A stretch of 5,597 bases of DNA from Elusimicrobiota bacterium (GTDB lineage: Bacteria > CAYTYR01 > UBA6262), in NCBI GenBank assembly GCA_003153935.1, contig PMCA01000003.1, positions 1 through 5,597 on the forward strand, written 5' to 3'. Positions 1 to 5,501 of the stretch are shown here, piece by piece. Within the stretch, counting starts at the first letter, position 1; every line of letters begins with the position of its first letter. The translations under genes and the position numbers were made by a program. Below the pieces are notes generated by a model. It saw nothing but the letters and a program-made list of their open reading frames with translations. It did not search any database and was not told the DNA's origin.

Positions 1-1451
1 GTGTCGGTGTCTTTCTGGTGCGGTTTCAGTTCAGCGGTGGGCGCCTTTTTCAGCACGTTCACCGGTATCACAAAGCCCTTGCCGTTCCGGTACTTGGCTA
101 ATTTATAGACCAGGGTTTTCGGGACGTCTTTGATCACCGCGAAACCTCCGACCATATCCCCGTACAGGGTGGCGTAACCGGTACTCATCTCTGATTTATT
201 ACCGGTCGCTAATACCAACCAGCCAAATTTGTTAGAAAGAGCCATCAGGATAGTGCCCCTGATGCGCGCTTGCAAATTCTCTTCCGCTATATTCTTTGCC
301 TCAGCCGCGAACACCGGCTCCAGTATCATCAAATAAATGTTATATAATTGCTCAATGGATATCGTCATCAGCTTGATGCCCAGCTTGTAGGCCAACTGCT
401 TGGCGTCCACTTCGCTGGCCTTGGACGAATACCGCGACGGCATGAACACGCCAACTACGTTATCCTTACCCAGGGCATCGGTCGCCAGGGTCGCTACCAG
501 CGCCGAATCCACCCCGCCGCTCAGTCCCAGCACCACTTTCTTGAACCCGTTCTTGTTCACATAGTCCTTCAGTCCCAATAATAGCGCCTGGTACACTTCC
601 TCTACCGGCTCCAGCACTTTCACATGGCTCTTAGGCAATGGTAGCCGACTCTTAACCGATATTTCTTTATCAATGACAACGCATTCTACGCCCTTATGGC
701 TCTTGGACTCCGGCACTTCCAGGTCCACTACCAGCAGGTCCTCTTTAAAGGCTTTCGCCAGGGTCACCAGGTGGCCCTTCGGGTCCACTACAATGCTCTG
801 GCCGTCAAACACCAGCTCATCCTGCCCGCCTACCAGGTTAGCATACACCACGAATACATTGTTCTCCTTGGCCTGGCTCTTGACCACTTTCTCCCTGACC
901 CGTATCTTGCCTGTATAATAAGGTGAAGCATTGATATTCACTATCAGTTTGGCGCCGGCCTTGGCCTGCTTGTGGGTCGGCCCGGTGGCATGCCAGATAT
1001 CCTCACAGATGTTCAGGCCGAACAGGATATTGCCAAATTGGAACACTGATGACTGCTCACCCGATACAAAGTATCTCTTTTCATCAAAGGGCCCGTAATT
1101 GGGCAACAGCATTTTGTGGGCTACGCCCTTAACCGTACCATTATGTATAATAGCCGCGGCATTGTAGAGGTTCCGGCCCTTCTGGTCCACAAAACCCACA
1201 ATAGCCAGTATATTGTCCACTCCCTTAGCCAATTCCTTCAAAGCATCCAGATTATCCTGTACGAACTGCGGCTTCAGCAGCAGGTCCTCAGGCGGGTACC
1301 CGGTCAGCACTAGTTCCGGGAATACTACCATATCCGCGCCAAATTCCTTGGCCTTCAGTATGGTCTGGCCGATCTTCTTGGCATTGCCCTGAAGGTCGCC
1401 TACTGTGCTATTTATCTGCGCTATGGCTATCCTAAGTTTCCCATCCATCAT
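1..1451 (-). CDS. nadE: Glutamine-dependent NAD+ synthetase, C-terminus cut by the window edge
   Basis: This cytoplasmic enzyme makes NAD+ from deamido-NAD+, ATP and glutamine, the last step of NAD biosynthesis. 483 codons are visible and the frame is still open at position 1, so roughly 60-100 residues are missing compared with the usual 540-580 or so. Residues about 5-270 form a nitrilase-type glutaminase domain with the Glu-Lys-Cys triad visible: E46 in VVFPELVLTGYPPEDLL, K113 in HKMLLPNYGPFDEKRYF, and C149 in LNICEDIW. Residues about 285 onward form the ATP-pyrophosphatase synthetase domain, with the P-loop SGGVDSA at 311-317 and GNKSEMSTGY from 417. The last visible part (IPVNVLKKAPTAELKP) matches the family's late conserved block. 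Three in-frame ATGs lie close together (1457, 1451, 1448). I chose 1451 because AGGA at 1462-1459 is then 7 nt upstream. The gene is GC-rich and has its own promoter and structured leader upstream. The identification is firm; only the exact start is open. Confidence 0.97.
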   Translation of the reverse strand, partial: MMDGKLRIAIAQINSTVGDLQGNAKKIGQTILKAKEFGADMVVFPELVLTGYPPEDLLLKPQFVQDNLDALKELAKGVDNILAIVGFVDQKGRNLYNAAAIIHNGTVKGVAHKMLLPNYGPFDEKRYFVSGEQSSVFQFGNILFGLNICEDIWHATGPTHKQAKAGAKLIVNINASPYYTGKIRVREKVVKSQAKENNVFVVYANLVGGQDELVFDGQSIVVDPKGHLVTLAKAFKEDLLVVDLEVPESKSHKGVECVVIDKEISVKSRLPLPKSHVKVLEPVEEVYQALLLGLKDYVNKNGFKKVVLGLSGGVDSALVATLATDALGKDNVVGVFMPSRYSSKASEVDAKQLAYKLGIKLMTISIEQLYNIYLMILEPVFAAEAKNIAEENLQARIRGTILMALSNKFGWLVLATGNKSEMSTGYATLYGDMVGGFAVIKDVPKTLVYKLAKYRNGKGFVIPVNVLKKAPTAELKPHQKDTD

Positions 1452-1458
1452 GGTCATG

Positions 1459-1462
1459 TCCT
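1459..1462 (-). promoter_or_regulatory. Ribosome binding site that decides the nadE start
   Basis: AGGA on the minus strand, within AAAGGA. It lies 1 nt from the ATG at 1457, 7 nt from the ATG at 1451 and 10 nt from the ATG at 1448. The spacing favours 1451, giving a protein that begins MMDGKLRIAIAQ. Confidence 0.6.
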
Positions 1463-1480
1463 TTATCGTCTATTGGTTAG

Positions 1481-1540
1481 GGTTAAGATACCAGTCTGGT
1501 CCTTTGGCCAGGGTTAGGTCTTAGACCTTACCCCTTAACC
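1481..1540 (-). promoter_or_regulatory. Predicted three-way-junction RNA in the nadE 5' UTR
   Basis: On the minus strand, GGTTAAG (1540-1534) pairs perfectly with CTTAACC (1487-1481) to make a closing stem of 7 bp. Inside it, and directly abutting, is a 10-bp stem with one A-A mismatch and a TAA loop (arms 1533-1524 and 1520-1511). Directly after it comes a 5-bp stem with a single bulged A and an AAA loop (1510-1497). A 9-nt single strand (1496-1488) returns to the closing stem. The element sits about 20 nt upstream of the nadE ribosome binding site, inside the expected transcript. I do not recognise it as a named riboswitch. Function is inference; the pairing is seen directly. The helices are equally possible as DNA palindromes, and no covariation evidence is available here. 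Confidence 0.45.
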
Positions 1541-1571
1541 ATACCGGCTTCCTCGCCCTCACCCTTACCGT

Positions 1572-1580
1572 ATTATACCA
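1572..1580 (-). promoter_or_regulatory. Extended -10 promoter for nadE
   Basis: The minus strand reads TGGTATAAT, a consensus -10 box (1577-1572) with the TGn extension (1580-1578). No good -35 box lies 16-18 nt upstream: the sequence there is the T-rich tail of the preceding terminator, and the closest match, TTGCTT, is 19 nt away. An extended -10 can work without a -35. Transcription would start near 1565 and give a 5' UTR of about 110 nt. It sits just downstream of two terminators, as expected for an independent nadE promoter. Confidence 0.6.
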
Positions 1581-1593
1581 CATTAAGGCCCTC

Positions 1594-1649
1594 AAAAAGC
1601 AAAAACGTAGATACCGTCAAATCCTTGCGGATTAACAGGACATCTACGT
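1594..1649 (-). terminator. Second intrinsic terminator (T2) of the tandem pair
   Basis: On the minus strand ACGTAGAT (1649-1642) pairs with ATCTACGT (1612-1605), and G-U, U-G and C-G pairs extend the stem. The interior holds a second hairpin, AATCC-GCAA-GGATT (1633-1620), with a GNRA-type tetraloop. Two U-runs of five follow, at 1605-1601 and 1598-1594. The wobble pairs are only possible on the minus strand; on the plus strand they become A-C mismatches, which supports the strand call. An alternative hairpin at 1652-1637 would take up the same 5' arm. Confidence 0.65.
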
Positions 1650-1657
1650 CCTAAATG

Positions 1658-1686
1658 AAAAATCTTCCAGCAACTTTGCCGGAAGA
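1658..1686 (-). terminator. First intrinsic terminator (T1) of the tandem pair
   Basis: On the minus strand the arms TCTTCCGGCA (1686-1677) and TGCTGGAAGA (1672-1663) form 10 bp with one G-U pair and a 4-nt AAGT loop, followed at once by five U (1662-1658). The G-U pair would be an A-C mismatch on the plus strand, so this belongs to the minus strand. It may also stop transcripts that run on from the upstream lipoprotein genes. Confidence 0.75.
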
Positions 1687-1729
1687 CGACTTTGTCTCAC
1701 CGATTCGTATGTCTTAAACTTACAAGATA

Positions 1730-1758
1730 AGTATACAACAACGGGGGCGGATTGTCAA
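1730..1758 (-). promoter_or_regulatory. Strong sigma70-type promoter upstream of the tandem terminators
   Basis: TTGACA (1758-1753), a spacer of exactly 17 nt, then TATACT (1735-1730). The -35 is a perfect consensus and the -10 differs at one base. It begins only about 23 nt beyond the stop codon of the lipoprotein gene at 1782. It therefore drives a new transcript into the non-coding region rather than serving the gene upstream of it. Confidence 0.75.
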
Positions 1759-1781
1759 GAGGAAAATAAATGGAATATTTC

Positions 1782-2618
1782 CTATTTATTAAATATATCA
1801 AAAGATATATCAAGATTGCTTGTATACCAGTAATTACCAGTAAATTCAATTCCCAGAGGTTCAAGCCCCAGGATCATTCTCTCCCCGGACCCATCCGCGT
1901 TGATCTCCATTATCCCCCTATTATCTCCGGTAAACTCCGAATAATGGTCCAAATAGTAATAGATCTTGTTATCTCTCCTATCCCACATGGGGTTAAAATA
2001 AAGCCGTATATTCATATATCCTGCATCTTTATTTAACTGCCATTTCCCGGAAAGGTCCTTGTTACTGACATAAATATTATTAAGTTCTGCCCATAGCATT
2101 TTTGACCTATCCTGAGAATAATAATATCTTATGCCCTTCACGTCAATCTTCAAATAATTGATCTCCTCACCTTGGGGCAACCTTTTCCCCGTGCCGTCAT
2201 AGTTCACAACAAAATAATCTTTGATCGACTGCCTGTATATAAGGGTTTTGGAATCAGGAAGGACAGCGAAATGATATATATCCTTCAATATAGGCTTCAG
2301 GTTTTCACCATTTTCATCAACAACATATACCCCTTTCTCCTTTTCGTTAAGATAATGCCAGGGACCTTCGTAATAGAATATAATATTTTTCCCATTATTG
2401 GCCCACTTAACATTTTTTATCATTCCGGGCAAAGTGGAATTAGGCACTAATTGTTTATTACCATCGGGGTTAATTATGTACAACTTATAGTACGTATCAT
2501 GCCCTTTTATCTCTGGGACGGCCATAACGATCTTCTCTATGGCAGGATCCAGCCGGTTAATTGGCACGTAGCTGCACCCAGACAGAACTAGCGCTAAAAC
2601 AAATAATAATTTTTTCAT
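1782..2618 (-). CDS. TolB/PD40-like beta-propeller lipoprotein B
   Basis: Predicted lipoprotein of 278 residues carried to the cell envelope; exact function unknown. The N-terminus MKKLLFVLALVLSGC is a textbook lipoprotein signal, with the lipidated cysteine at residue 15. The mature part carries repeats of the PD40/TolB-propeller type, such as VKWANNGKNIIFYY (70-83), VLPDSKTLIYR (119-129) and MWDRRDNKIYYY (211-222), with DENGENLKP- and NADGSGER-like turns between strands. A GTG at 2627 gives a start three codons longer. I prefer the ATG at 2618 because it overlaps the upstream TGA as ATGA, has GGTGG about 5 nt upstream, and yields the cleaner signal peptide. It is a paralogue of its upstream neighbour, is GC-poor, and is probably translationally coupled to it. 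Such propellers often mediate protein contacts, but no partner is visible. Confidence 0.85.
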   Translation of the reverse strand: MKKLLFVLALVLSGCSYVPINRLDPAIEKIVMAVPEIKGHDTYYKLYIINPDGNKQLVPNSTLPGMIKNVKWANNGKNIIFYYEGPWHYLNEKEKGVYVVDENGENLKPILKDIYHFAVLPDSKTLIYRQSIKDYFVVNYDGTGKRLPQGEEINYLKIDVKGIRYYYSQDRSKMLWAELNNIYVSNKDLSGKWQLNKDAGYMNIRLYFNPMWDRRDNKIYYYLDHYSEFTGDNRGIMEINADGSGERMILGLEPLGIEFTGNYWYTSNLDISFDIFNK

Positions 2619-3364
2619 TTTGTCCACCAGTCGAAATAGGCGCGATCATCAGAATTAAAAACAAGTCTGTTGAATTCTATGAGGACAAAATCGTCGCCAG
2701 TGTTTATATTTACAATTCTTATCTCATTCTTCGGCAAAATTGGCATAAAAGGCCAAGCCTCGTTAAAAACACACCTGCTATATGCTATTCTTTGACTATC
2801 TCTTGACCAGACAATATTGTCGATACTAGTATTCATACTTGATAATTTAGTGATGGCTCTTTTCTCTGAGCCATCTATATTACTTACAAATATATTTGGA
2901 TGATCATACTTAGACTCTATAAAAGCACACATCTTACCGTTGGGAGATACTACTTTCTCTTCATTTAACATCTCTCTTCTTCTATTAATATATTCACTGC
3001 CTTCCTTGGTTATTGGCTTCAAGTTATGGCCATTAGCATCGATGACATACAATCCACTGGTTATAGCTTGTTCAGCATTTCCCTTCCCCGTCCCCTGATA
3101 CATAAATATTATTTTCTGCCCATCTTCAGTCCAAACTGGCGCATATATTGCGTTCGGCATTAATGAATTATTTATCAGTTCGAAATCTTCAGTCGATTTA
3201 TTAAATACATATAGCCCAAAATATCTTTCTCCATCTGTGGCTTGTTTGGCAACAACTAATTTACCATCTAAGAAATTTGCCTCCCGCAATACTCTAACTT
3301 CGGCGCAGCCAATTAAAGAACCCATAAATAATATCAATATAAATCGTGACAGAATTTTTATCAT
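2615..3364 (-). CDS. TolB/PD40-like beta-propeller lipoprotein A
   Basis: Predicted envelope lipoprotein of 249 residues; function unknown. The signal peptide ends in LIGC, with the lipid-anchored cysteine at residue 20. PD40-type propeller repeats are visible at 76-90 (PVWTEDGQKIIFMYQ), 138-151 (VVSPNGKMCAFIES) and 184-197 (IVWSRDSQRIAYSR). Three or so blades are few for a closed propeller, so it may be incomplete or pair with another protein. The start is well supported: GGTGGAGG ends 4-5 nt before the ATG. The segment GLYVIDANGHNLKPI (104-118) closely matches VYVVDENGENLKPI in the next gene, showing that the two are tandem duplicates. The stop overlaps the next gene's ATG by 4 nt. I see no convincing promoter in the 92-nt gap upstream. 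Confidence 0.85.
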   Translation of the reverse strand: MIKILSRFILILFMGSLIGCAEVRVLREANFLDGKLVVAKQATDGERYFGLYVFNKSTEDFELINNSLMPNAIYAPVWTEDGQKIIFMYQGTGKGNAEQAITSGLYVIDANGHNLKPITKEGSEYINRRREMLNEEKVVSPNGKMCAFIESKYDHPNIFVSNIDGSEKRAITKLSSMNTSIDNIVWSRDSQRIAYSRCVFNEAWPFMPILPKNEIRIVNINTGDDFVLIEFNRLVFNSDDRAYFDWWTK

Positions 3365-3456
3365 TTATTCCTCCACCTTATCAACTCATGTTTAAATCTT
3401 AATCCTACTTGCCGCATATATGGCGATGGGCAAGCATATGATAAAAATCTTCTCCT
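3365..3456. other. Intergenic gap with a weak hairpin
   Basis: This 92-nt AT-rich gap holds the ribosome binding site of lipoprotein A (GGAGGA, 3374-3369). It also holds an imperfect inverted repeat, CTTGCC and GGCAAG, around CATATAT on the minus strand. No U-run follows, so I do not call a terminator, and no TTGACA/TATAAT pair is visible. Confidence 0.4.
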
Positions 3457-4056
3457 TTATATCATTCCTTGCTGAATTGCTATGATAACGCCTCTAGTTC
3501 TAAGTATTCCTATCAATTTAAAAAAATCTGCTTTACCGAATGGTTTGGTGTCTGCAAGGTAACTTCCTCCGTTCTTAATCTCAAACCGTAAAAATGGAGT
3601 ATATTTCGTCCCAATCCAAGTATTAAACGGCATCGGTATATGACTGGTTACTAATACTGTATTCTGTTTGTATTTATCCAGATTTCTATCATTCTTAACT
3701 TCTCTTAGATATCTAGCCTCAGCCAAAAGAGCAGATTCGATGTCTGCCAATTTTATGCTCTTTTTATTAACTTTAGGCCAAAGATTCCTTTGGATGATAG
3801 TTCTGTCATATATTGAAAAATTAATTTCATTATCCGTTACTTCTATCTTATTTGACCTAATATATGCGACAAGATAAGTTGTGATCCAGGGTATTACTAC
3901 GAATAGACCAAAATAACCGATTAAAGAATATGTAACACCCATAATCAAGTCTCTTATTCCCATTGTAAAGATAAACAGGAACATTACGATCAAAACAGAA
4001 AAGAAATATAGCGCCATCCCTCCAGTATATATTACGAATTTATTCTTGTTTTCCAT
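3457..4056 (-). CDS. Two-helix membrane protein, possible bacterial PH-like domain
   Basis: 199 residues; family not firmly recognised. Two hydrophobic segments, about 13-32 and 42-66, are followed by a positive stretch (YIRSNK) and a soluble domain of about 130 residues, probably cytoplasmic. That domain begins KIEVTDNEINFSIYDRTI, then IKLADIESAL, and ends in an amphipathic helix (ADFFKLIGILRTRG). This layout resembles membrane-anchored bacterial PH-like proteins: beta strands, an 'I-x-L-x-D-I' turn, then a closing helix. It is a resemblance of pattern, not a proven hit. The ATG has GAGGG 7 nt upstream, and AAGGA directly abuts it. The gene is about one-third GC in the part I counted, unlike the GC-rich GH16 gene upstream, and it reads in the same direction as the lipoprotein pair. 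Confidence 0.8.
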   Translation of the reverse strand: MENKNKFVIYTGGMALYFFSVLIVMFLFIFTMGIRDLIMGVTYSLIGYFGLFVVIPWITTYLVAYIRSNKIEVTDNEINFSIYDRTIIQRNLWPKVNKKSIKLADIESALLAEARYLREVKNDRNLDKYKQNTVLVTSHIPMPFNTWIGTKYTPFLRFEIKNGGSYLADTKPFGKADFFKLIGILRTRGVIIAIQQGMI

Positions 4057-4072
4057 TCCTTAACCCTCGCTC

Positions 4073-4108
4073 ACTGTCAACCGCTACTGTCAACCTCGGA
4101 GGTTGACA
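4073..4108. repeat. Short direct repeat plus perfect 9-bp palindrome between GH16 and the membrane protein
   Basis: ACTGTCAACC occurs at 4073-4082 and again at 4086-4095, a period of 13. The second copy is the left arm of a perfect inverted repeat: TGTCAACCT (4088-4096), CGG loop, AGGTTGACA (4100-4108). On the minus strand this gives GGTTGACA twice in tandem plus once inverted. No U-run follows in either direction, so it is not a standard terminator. It could be an operator, a REP-like dispersed repeat, or a stabilising 3' end for the GH16 message. Confidence 0.6.
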
Positions 4109-4124
4109 CCTGGTAGTGGTCATC

Positions 4125-5012
4125 TTACTCTTTCTGATATACCCTGACCCAGTCTATCATCATGGTTTGGGGTGTGGCGGTGATTTGATCGGCGGTTGGC
4201 GGATGTGGGTTAAAGAACTGACCGCCTATTTTGATATTATAATAAAAATAGAAGGCCTTGCGGAAAGAATCCTTAATCTTGCTGGTGGTGTAGTTCGTGT
4301 AATAATCCTTCCCATCCAATTGGAAAACGATCTTTTCTGCATCCCAGACGACCCCGAAAATATGGTAATCATCGCAGAAATTCGCGTTTCCTGGCAGTTT
4401 AACCGACTTAGATTCATATTTCCAGGTGGGCATATCGTGACCAAAGTGAACCGTACCCATAATAGTCCGGTTGCTGTCACCGGAATCCCCGCCGCGCATT
4501 TCCATAACATCGATCTCGCCGCAGGCTGGCCAACTGATGCCGTTGTCGCTGCTGGCATGGTCGAACTGATCGTCTCCGTACATGCAGAAACCCGGCCATA
4601 AGCCGTAGCCTTTGGGTAATTTTATCCGCGCCTCGATCCGACCGTATTTAAAAGCAAATTTACCTTTAGTTGTGACCTCTCCGGAAGTGAAATGGCTCCC
4701 GGCGTATTCCTCTTTGACCGCTCTGATAGCCAGCGCCCCGTTGGAAATAAAGACATTGTCCGTACGGGCCGTATAATATTCCAGCGACCAGCTGCCAAAT
4801 CCATCGTGGTTAGGGCCGTTGCCGGTATCTATCCTCCAGTGATTTGGGTCAATTGTACTGCCATTGAACTCATCAGACCAGATCAGCTTGTATCCGGTCA
4901 GGTCCGCTGGATTCTGAGCTACGGCGTCATAAGGACCGATAGCCAGCAGGCAGAACCAGATAATATAGGCAATAAGGAGTATTATCGGCAATTTTCTATT
5001 CATGCTATTCAT
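4125..5012 (-). CDS. Secreted GH16 family endo-beta-1,3-glucanase (laminarinase-like)
   Basis: Hydrolyses internal bonds of beta-glucans; most likely beta-1,3 or mixed 1,3-1,4 linkages, outside the cytoplasm. 295 residues. The N-terminus has a hydrophobic core (about 8-26) and a signal peptidase I site after AVA, near residue 32; the cysteine at 21 is not in a lipobox. The catalytic domain starts near YKLIWSDEFNGSTIDPNHW (41-59). The active-site motif GEIDVMEM holds the nucleophile E166, D168 and the acid/base E171. The extra residue before the second Glu (ExDxxE with a Met) is typical of laminarinase-like GH16 rather than lichenase-type members. The protein ends in the usual strand MMIDWVRVYQKE. 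It has no binding module, so it is a single-domain enzyme of normal length. Its ATG overlaps the upstream gene's stop by 8 nt, with no clear Shine-Dalgarno sequence, suggesting coupled translation. An ATG at 5003 is an alternative start. Linkage specificity is inferred. Confidence 0.93.
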   Translation of the reverse strand: MNSMNRKLPIILLIAYIIWFCLLAIGPYDAVAQNPADLTGYKLIWSDEFNGSTIDPNHWRIDTGNGPNHDGFGSWSLEYYTARTDNVFISNGALAIRAVKEEYAGSHFTSGEVTTKGKFAFKYGRIEARIKLPKGYGLWPGFCMYGDDQFDHASSDNGISWPACGEIDVMEMRGGDSGDSNRTIMGTVHFGHDMPTWKYESKSVKLPGNANFCDDYHIFGVVWDAEKIVFQLDGKDYYTNYTTSKIKDSFRKAFYFYYNIKIGGQFFNPHPPTADQITATPQTMMIDWVRVYQKE

Positions 5013-5358
5013 CCGGCAACGCGTTCAGGATCTTTTCTATTTCACTCTTATGATGCTGGACAATATCGTCCGGCGTGCCCCAGGATTTGGCCTTAGTGGC
5101 CAGGATCTGCACTACTTTGATTAGGTCGCTTTTCCTGGGTTTGTCAAAATCCGCCCCTATCTCCTTAAACACCGCCCTGACTGCGGCAGTCACCGTGCTT
5201 TTGATTTCCTTGGCACTGACAAAAGAATGGGCTTTTTCTTTCATCCGGACAAAAGTTTCCCTTTGCGCGGTAAAAAAACAGTTTATGATCGTGTCCCGGG
5301 CCTTTACCGGAGTCAAGAACATAGTATCTCTCAAAGAAGCAAACCATTTAGTGAACAT
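5005..5358 (-). CDS. Conserved-looking small helical protein of unknown function
   Basis: 117 residues; I do not recognise the family. There is no signal peptide or membrane segment, so it is probably cytoplasmic. It is rich in Lys, Glu, Ala and Val and appears largely helical: a charged N-terminal half (MFTKWFASLRD to VRMKEKAHSFVSAKE) and a second half with TVTAAVRAVFKEIGADF (55-71), DLIKVVQILATKAKSWGTPDDIV (78-100) and a C-terminal helix IEKILNALPDE. The start is well supported by AAGGAAG 8 nt upstream and a consensus promoter beyond it. The stop lies inside the first codons of the GH16 gene, so the two are probably one transcript with coupled translation. Nothing in the sequence links it mechanically to glucan breakdown. 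Confidence 0.85.
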   Translation of the reverse strand: MFTKWFASLRDTMFLTPVKARDTIINCFFTAQRETFVRMKEKAHSFVSAKEIKSTVTAAVRAVFKEIGADFDKPRKSDLIKVVQILATKAKSWGTPDDIVQHHKSEIEKILNALPDE

Positions 5359-5379
5359 GGGCCCCCCTTCCTTGTCTTA

Positions 5380-5409
5380 TTTATATCCCCCTCACCCGTA
5401 TCCTGTCAA
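5380..5409 (-). promoter_or_regulatory. Sigma70-type promoter for the 117-residue gene and GH16
   Basis: TTGACA (5409-5404), then 18 nt to TATAAA (5385-5380), or 17 nt to ATATAA. Transcription would start near 5373, right at the ribosome binding site AAGGAAG (5373-5367), giving a very short leader of about 15 nt before the ATG at 5358. It follows the terminator of the preceding gene, which fits a new transcription unit. Confidence 0.7.
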
Positions 5410-5434
5410 CCCAATTTCCATAGTTTTAGCTGAA

Positions 5435-5467
5435 TAAAAAAGCAACCTCAGGTTAATGAGATTGCTT
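5435..5467 (-). terminator. Intrinsic terminator after the small CxxC gene
   Basis: On the minus strand AAGCAATCTCA (5467-5457) pairs with TGAGGTTGCTT (5450-5440): 11 bp with one U-G wobble and a 6-nt loop, followed by a run of T down to 5436. The wobble becomes a C-A mismatch on the plus strand, which supports the minus-strand assignment. It ends transcription of the gene whose stop is at 5502. Confidence 0.85.
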
Positions 5468-5501
5468 TAGTTGCCCTTATTTTAAACTTGAGCTAATTTT
5501 A

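Larger units (their letters stand above)
1594..1724 (-). ncRNA. Candidate small RNA or attenuated leader upstream of nadE
   Basis: A strong promoter (-35 at 1758-1753, -10 at 1735-1730) predicts a transcript starting near 1724. It meets terminator T1 after about 65 nt and T2 after about 125 nt. I see no convincing reading frame in it: the only short frame, about 18 codons, starts at a GTG without a ribosome binding site. The 5' part can form AAGAC (1715-1711) with GTCTT (1687-1683) around a small GAC-AAA-GTC hairpin (1696-1688), and this shares bases with the 5' arm of T1. The arrangement fits either a stable small RNA or a leader in which readthrough reaches nadE. It does not match the SRP RNA, tmRNA, T-box or c-di-GMP-I riboswitch signatures I know. 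The family is unknown. Confidence 0.4.

Noticed and set aside
348-926. Plus-strand open frames across nadE
   Set aside because: They lie opposite the clear nadE frame, lack family motifs and ribosome binding sites, and are shadows of its codon use.
1471-1517. TTAGGG-like telomeric repeat
   Set aside because: Only scattered GGTTAGG pieces that are explained by the paired stems in the nadE leader.
1663-1715. Resemblance to a c-di-GMP-I riboswitch (GAGACAAAG, GGCAAAG)
   Set aside because: The required GACGCAAAGCC core and the GGGUUGCC-like receptor are absent, so the short matches look like chance.
1594-1724. SRP RNA, tmRNA or T-box leader
   Set aside because: None of their conserved cores (such as the GGAAGCAGCC-type SRP loop or the T-box AGGGTGG motif) is present.
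3381-3440. A 10-codon ORF and a terminator between the membrane protein and lipoprotein A
   Set aside because: The ORF has a poorly spaced ribosome binding site and the hairpin has no U-run.
4069-4108. Two TTGACA boxes as promoters for the membrane protein gene
   Set aside because: No -10 box lies 16-18 nt downstream of either; they are part of the direct repeat.
4116-4601. Plus-strand frame of 161 codons opposite GH16
   Set aside because: The minus-strand GH16 frame has a complete catalytic motif and signal peptide; the opposite frame shows nothing recognisable.
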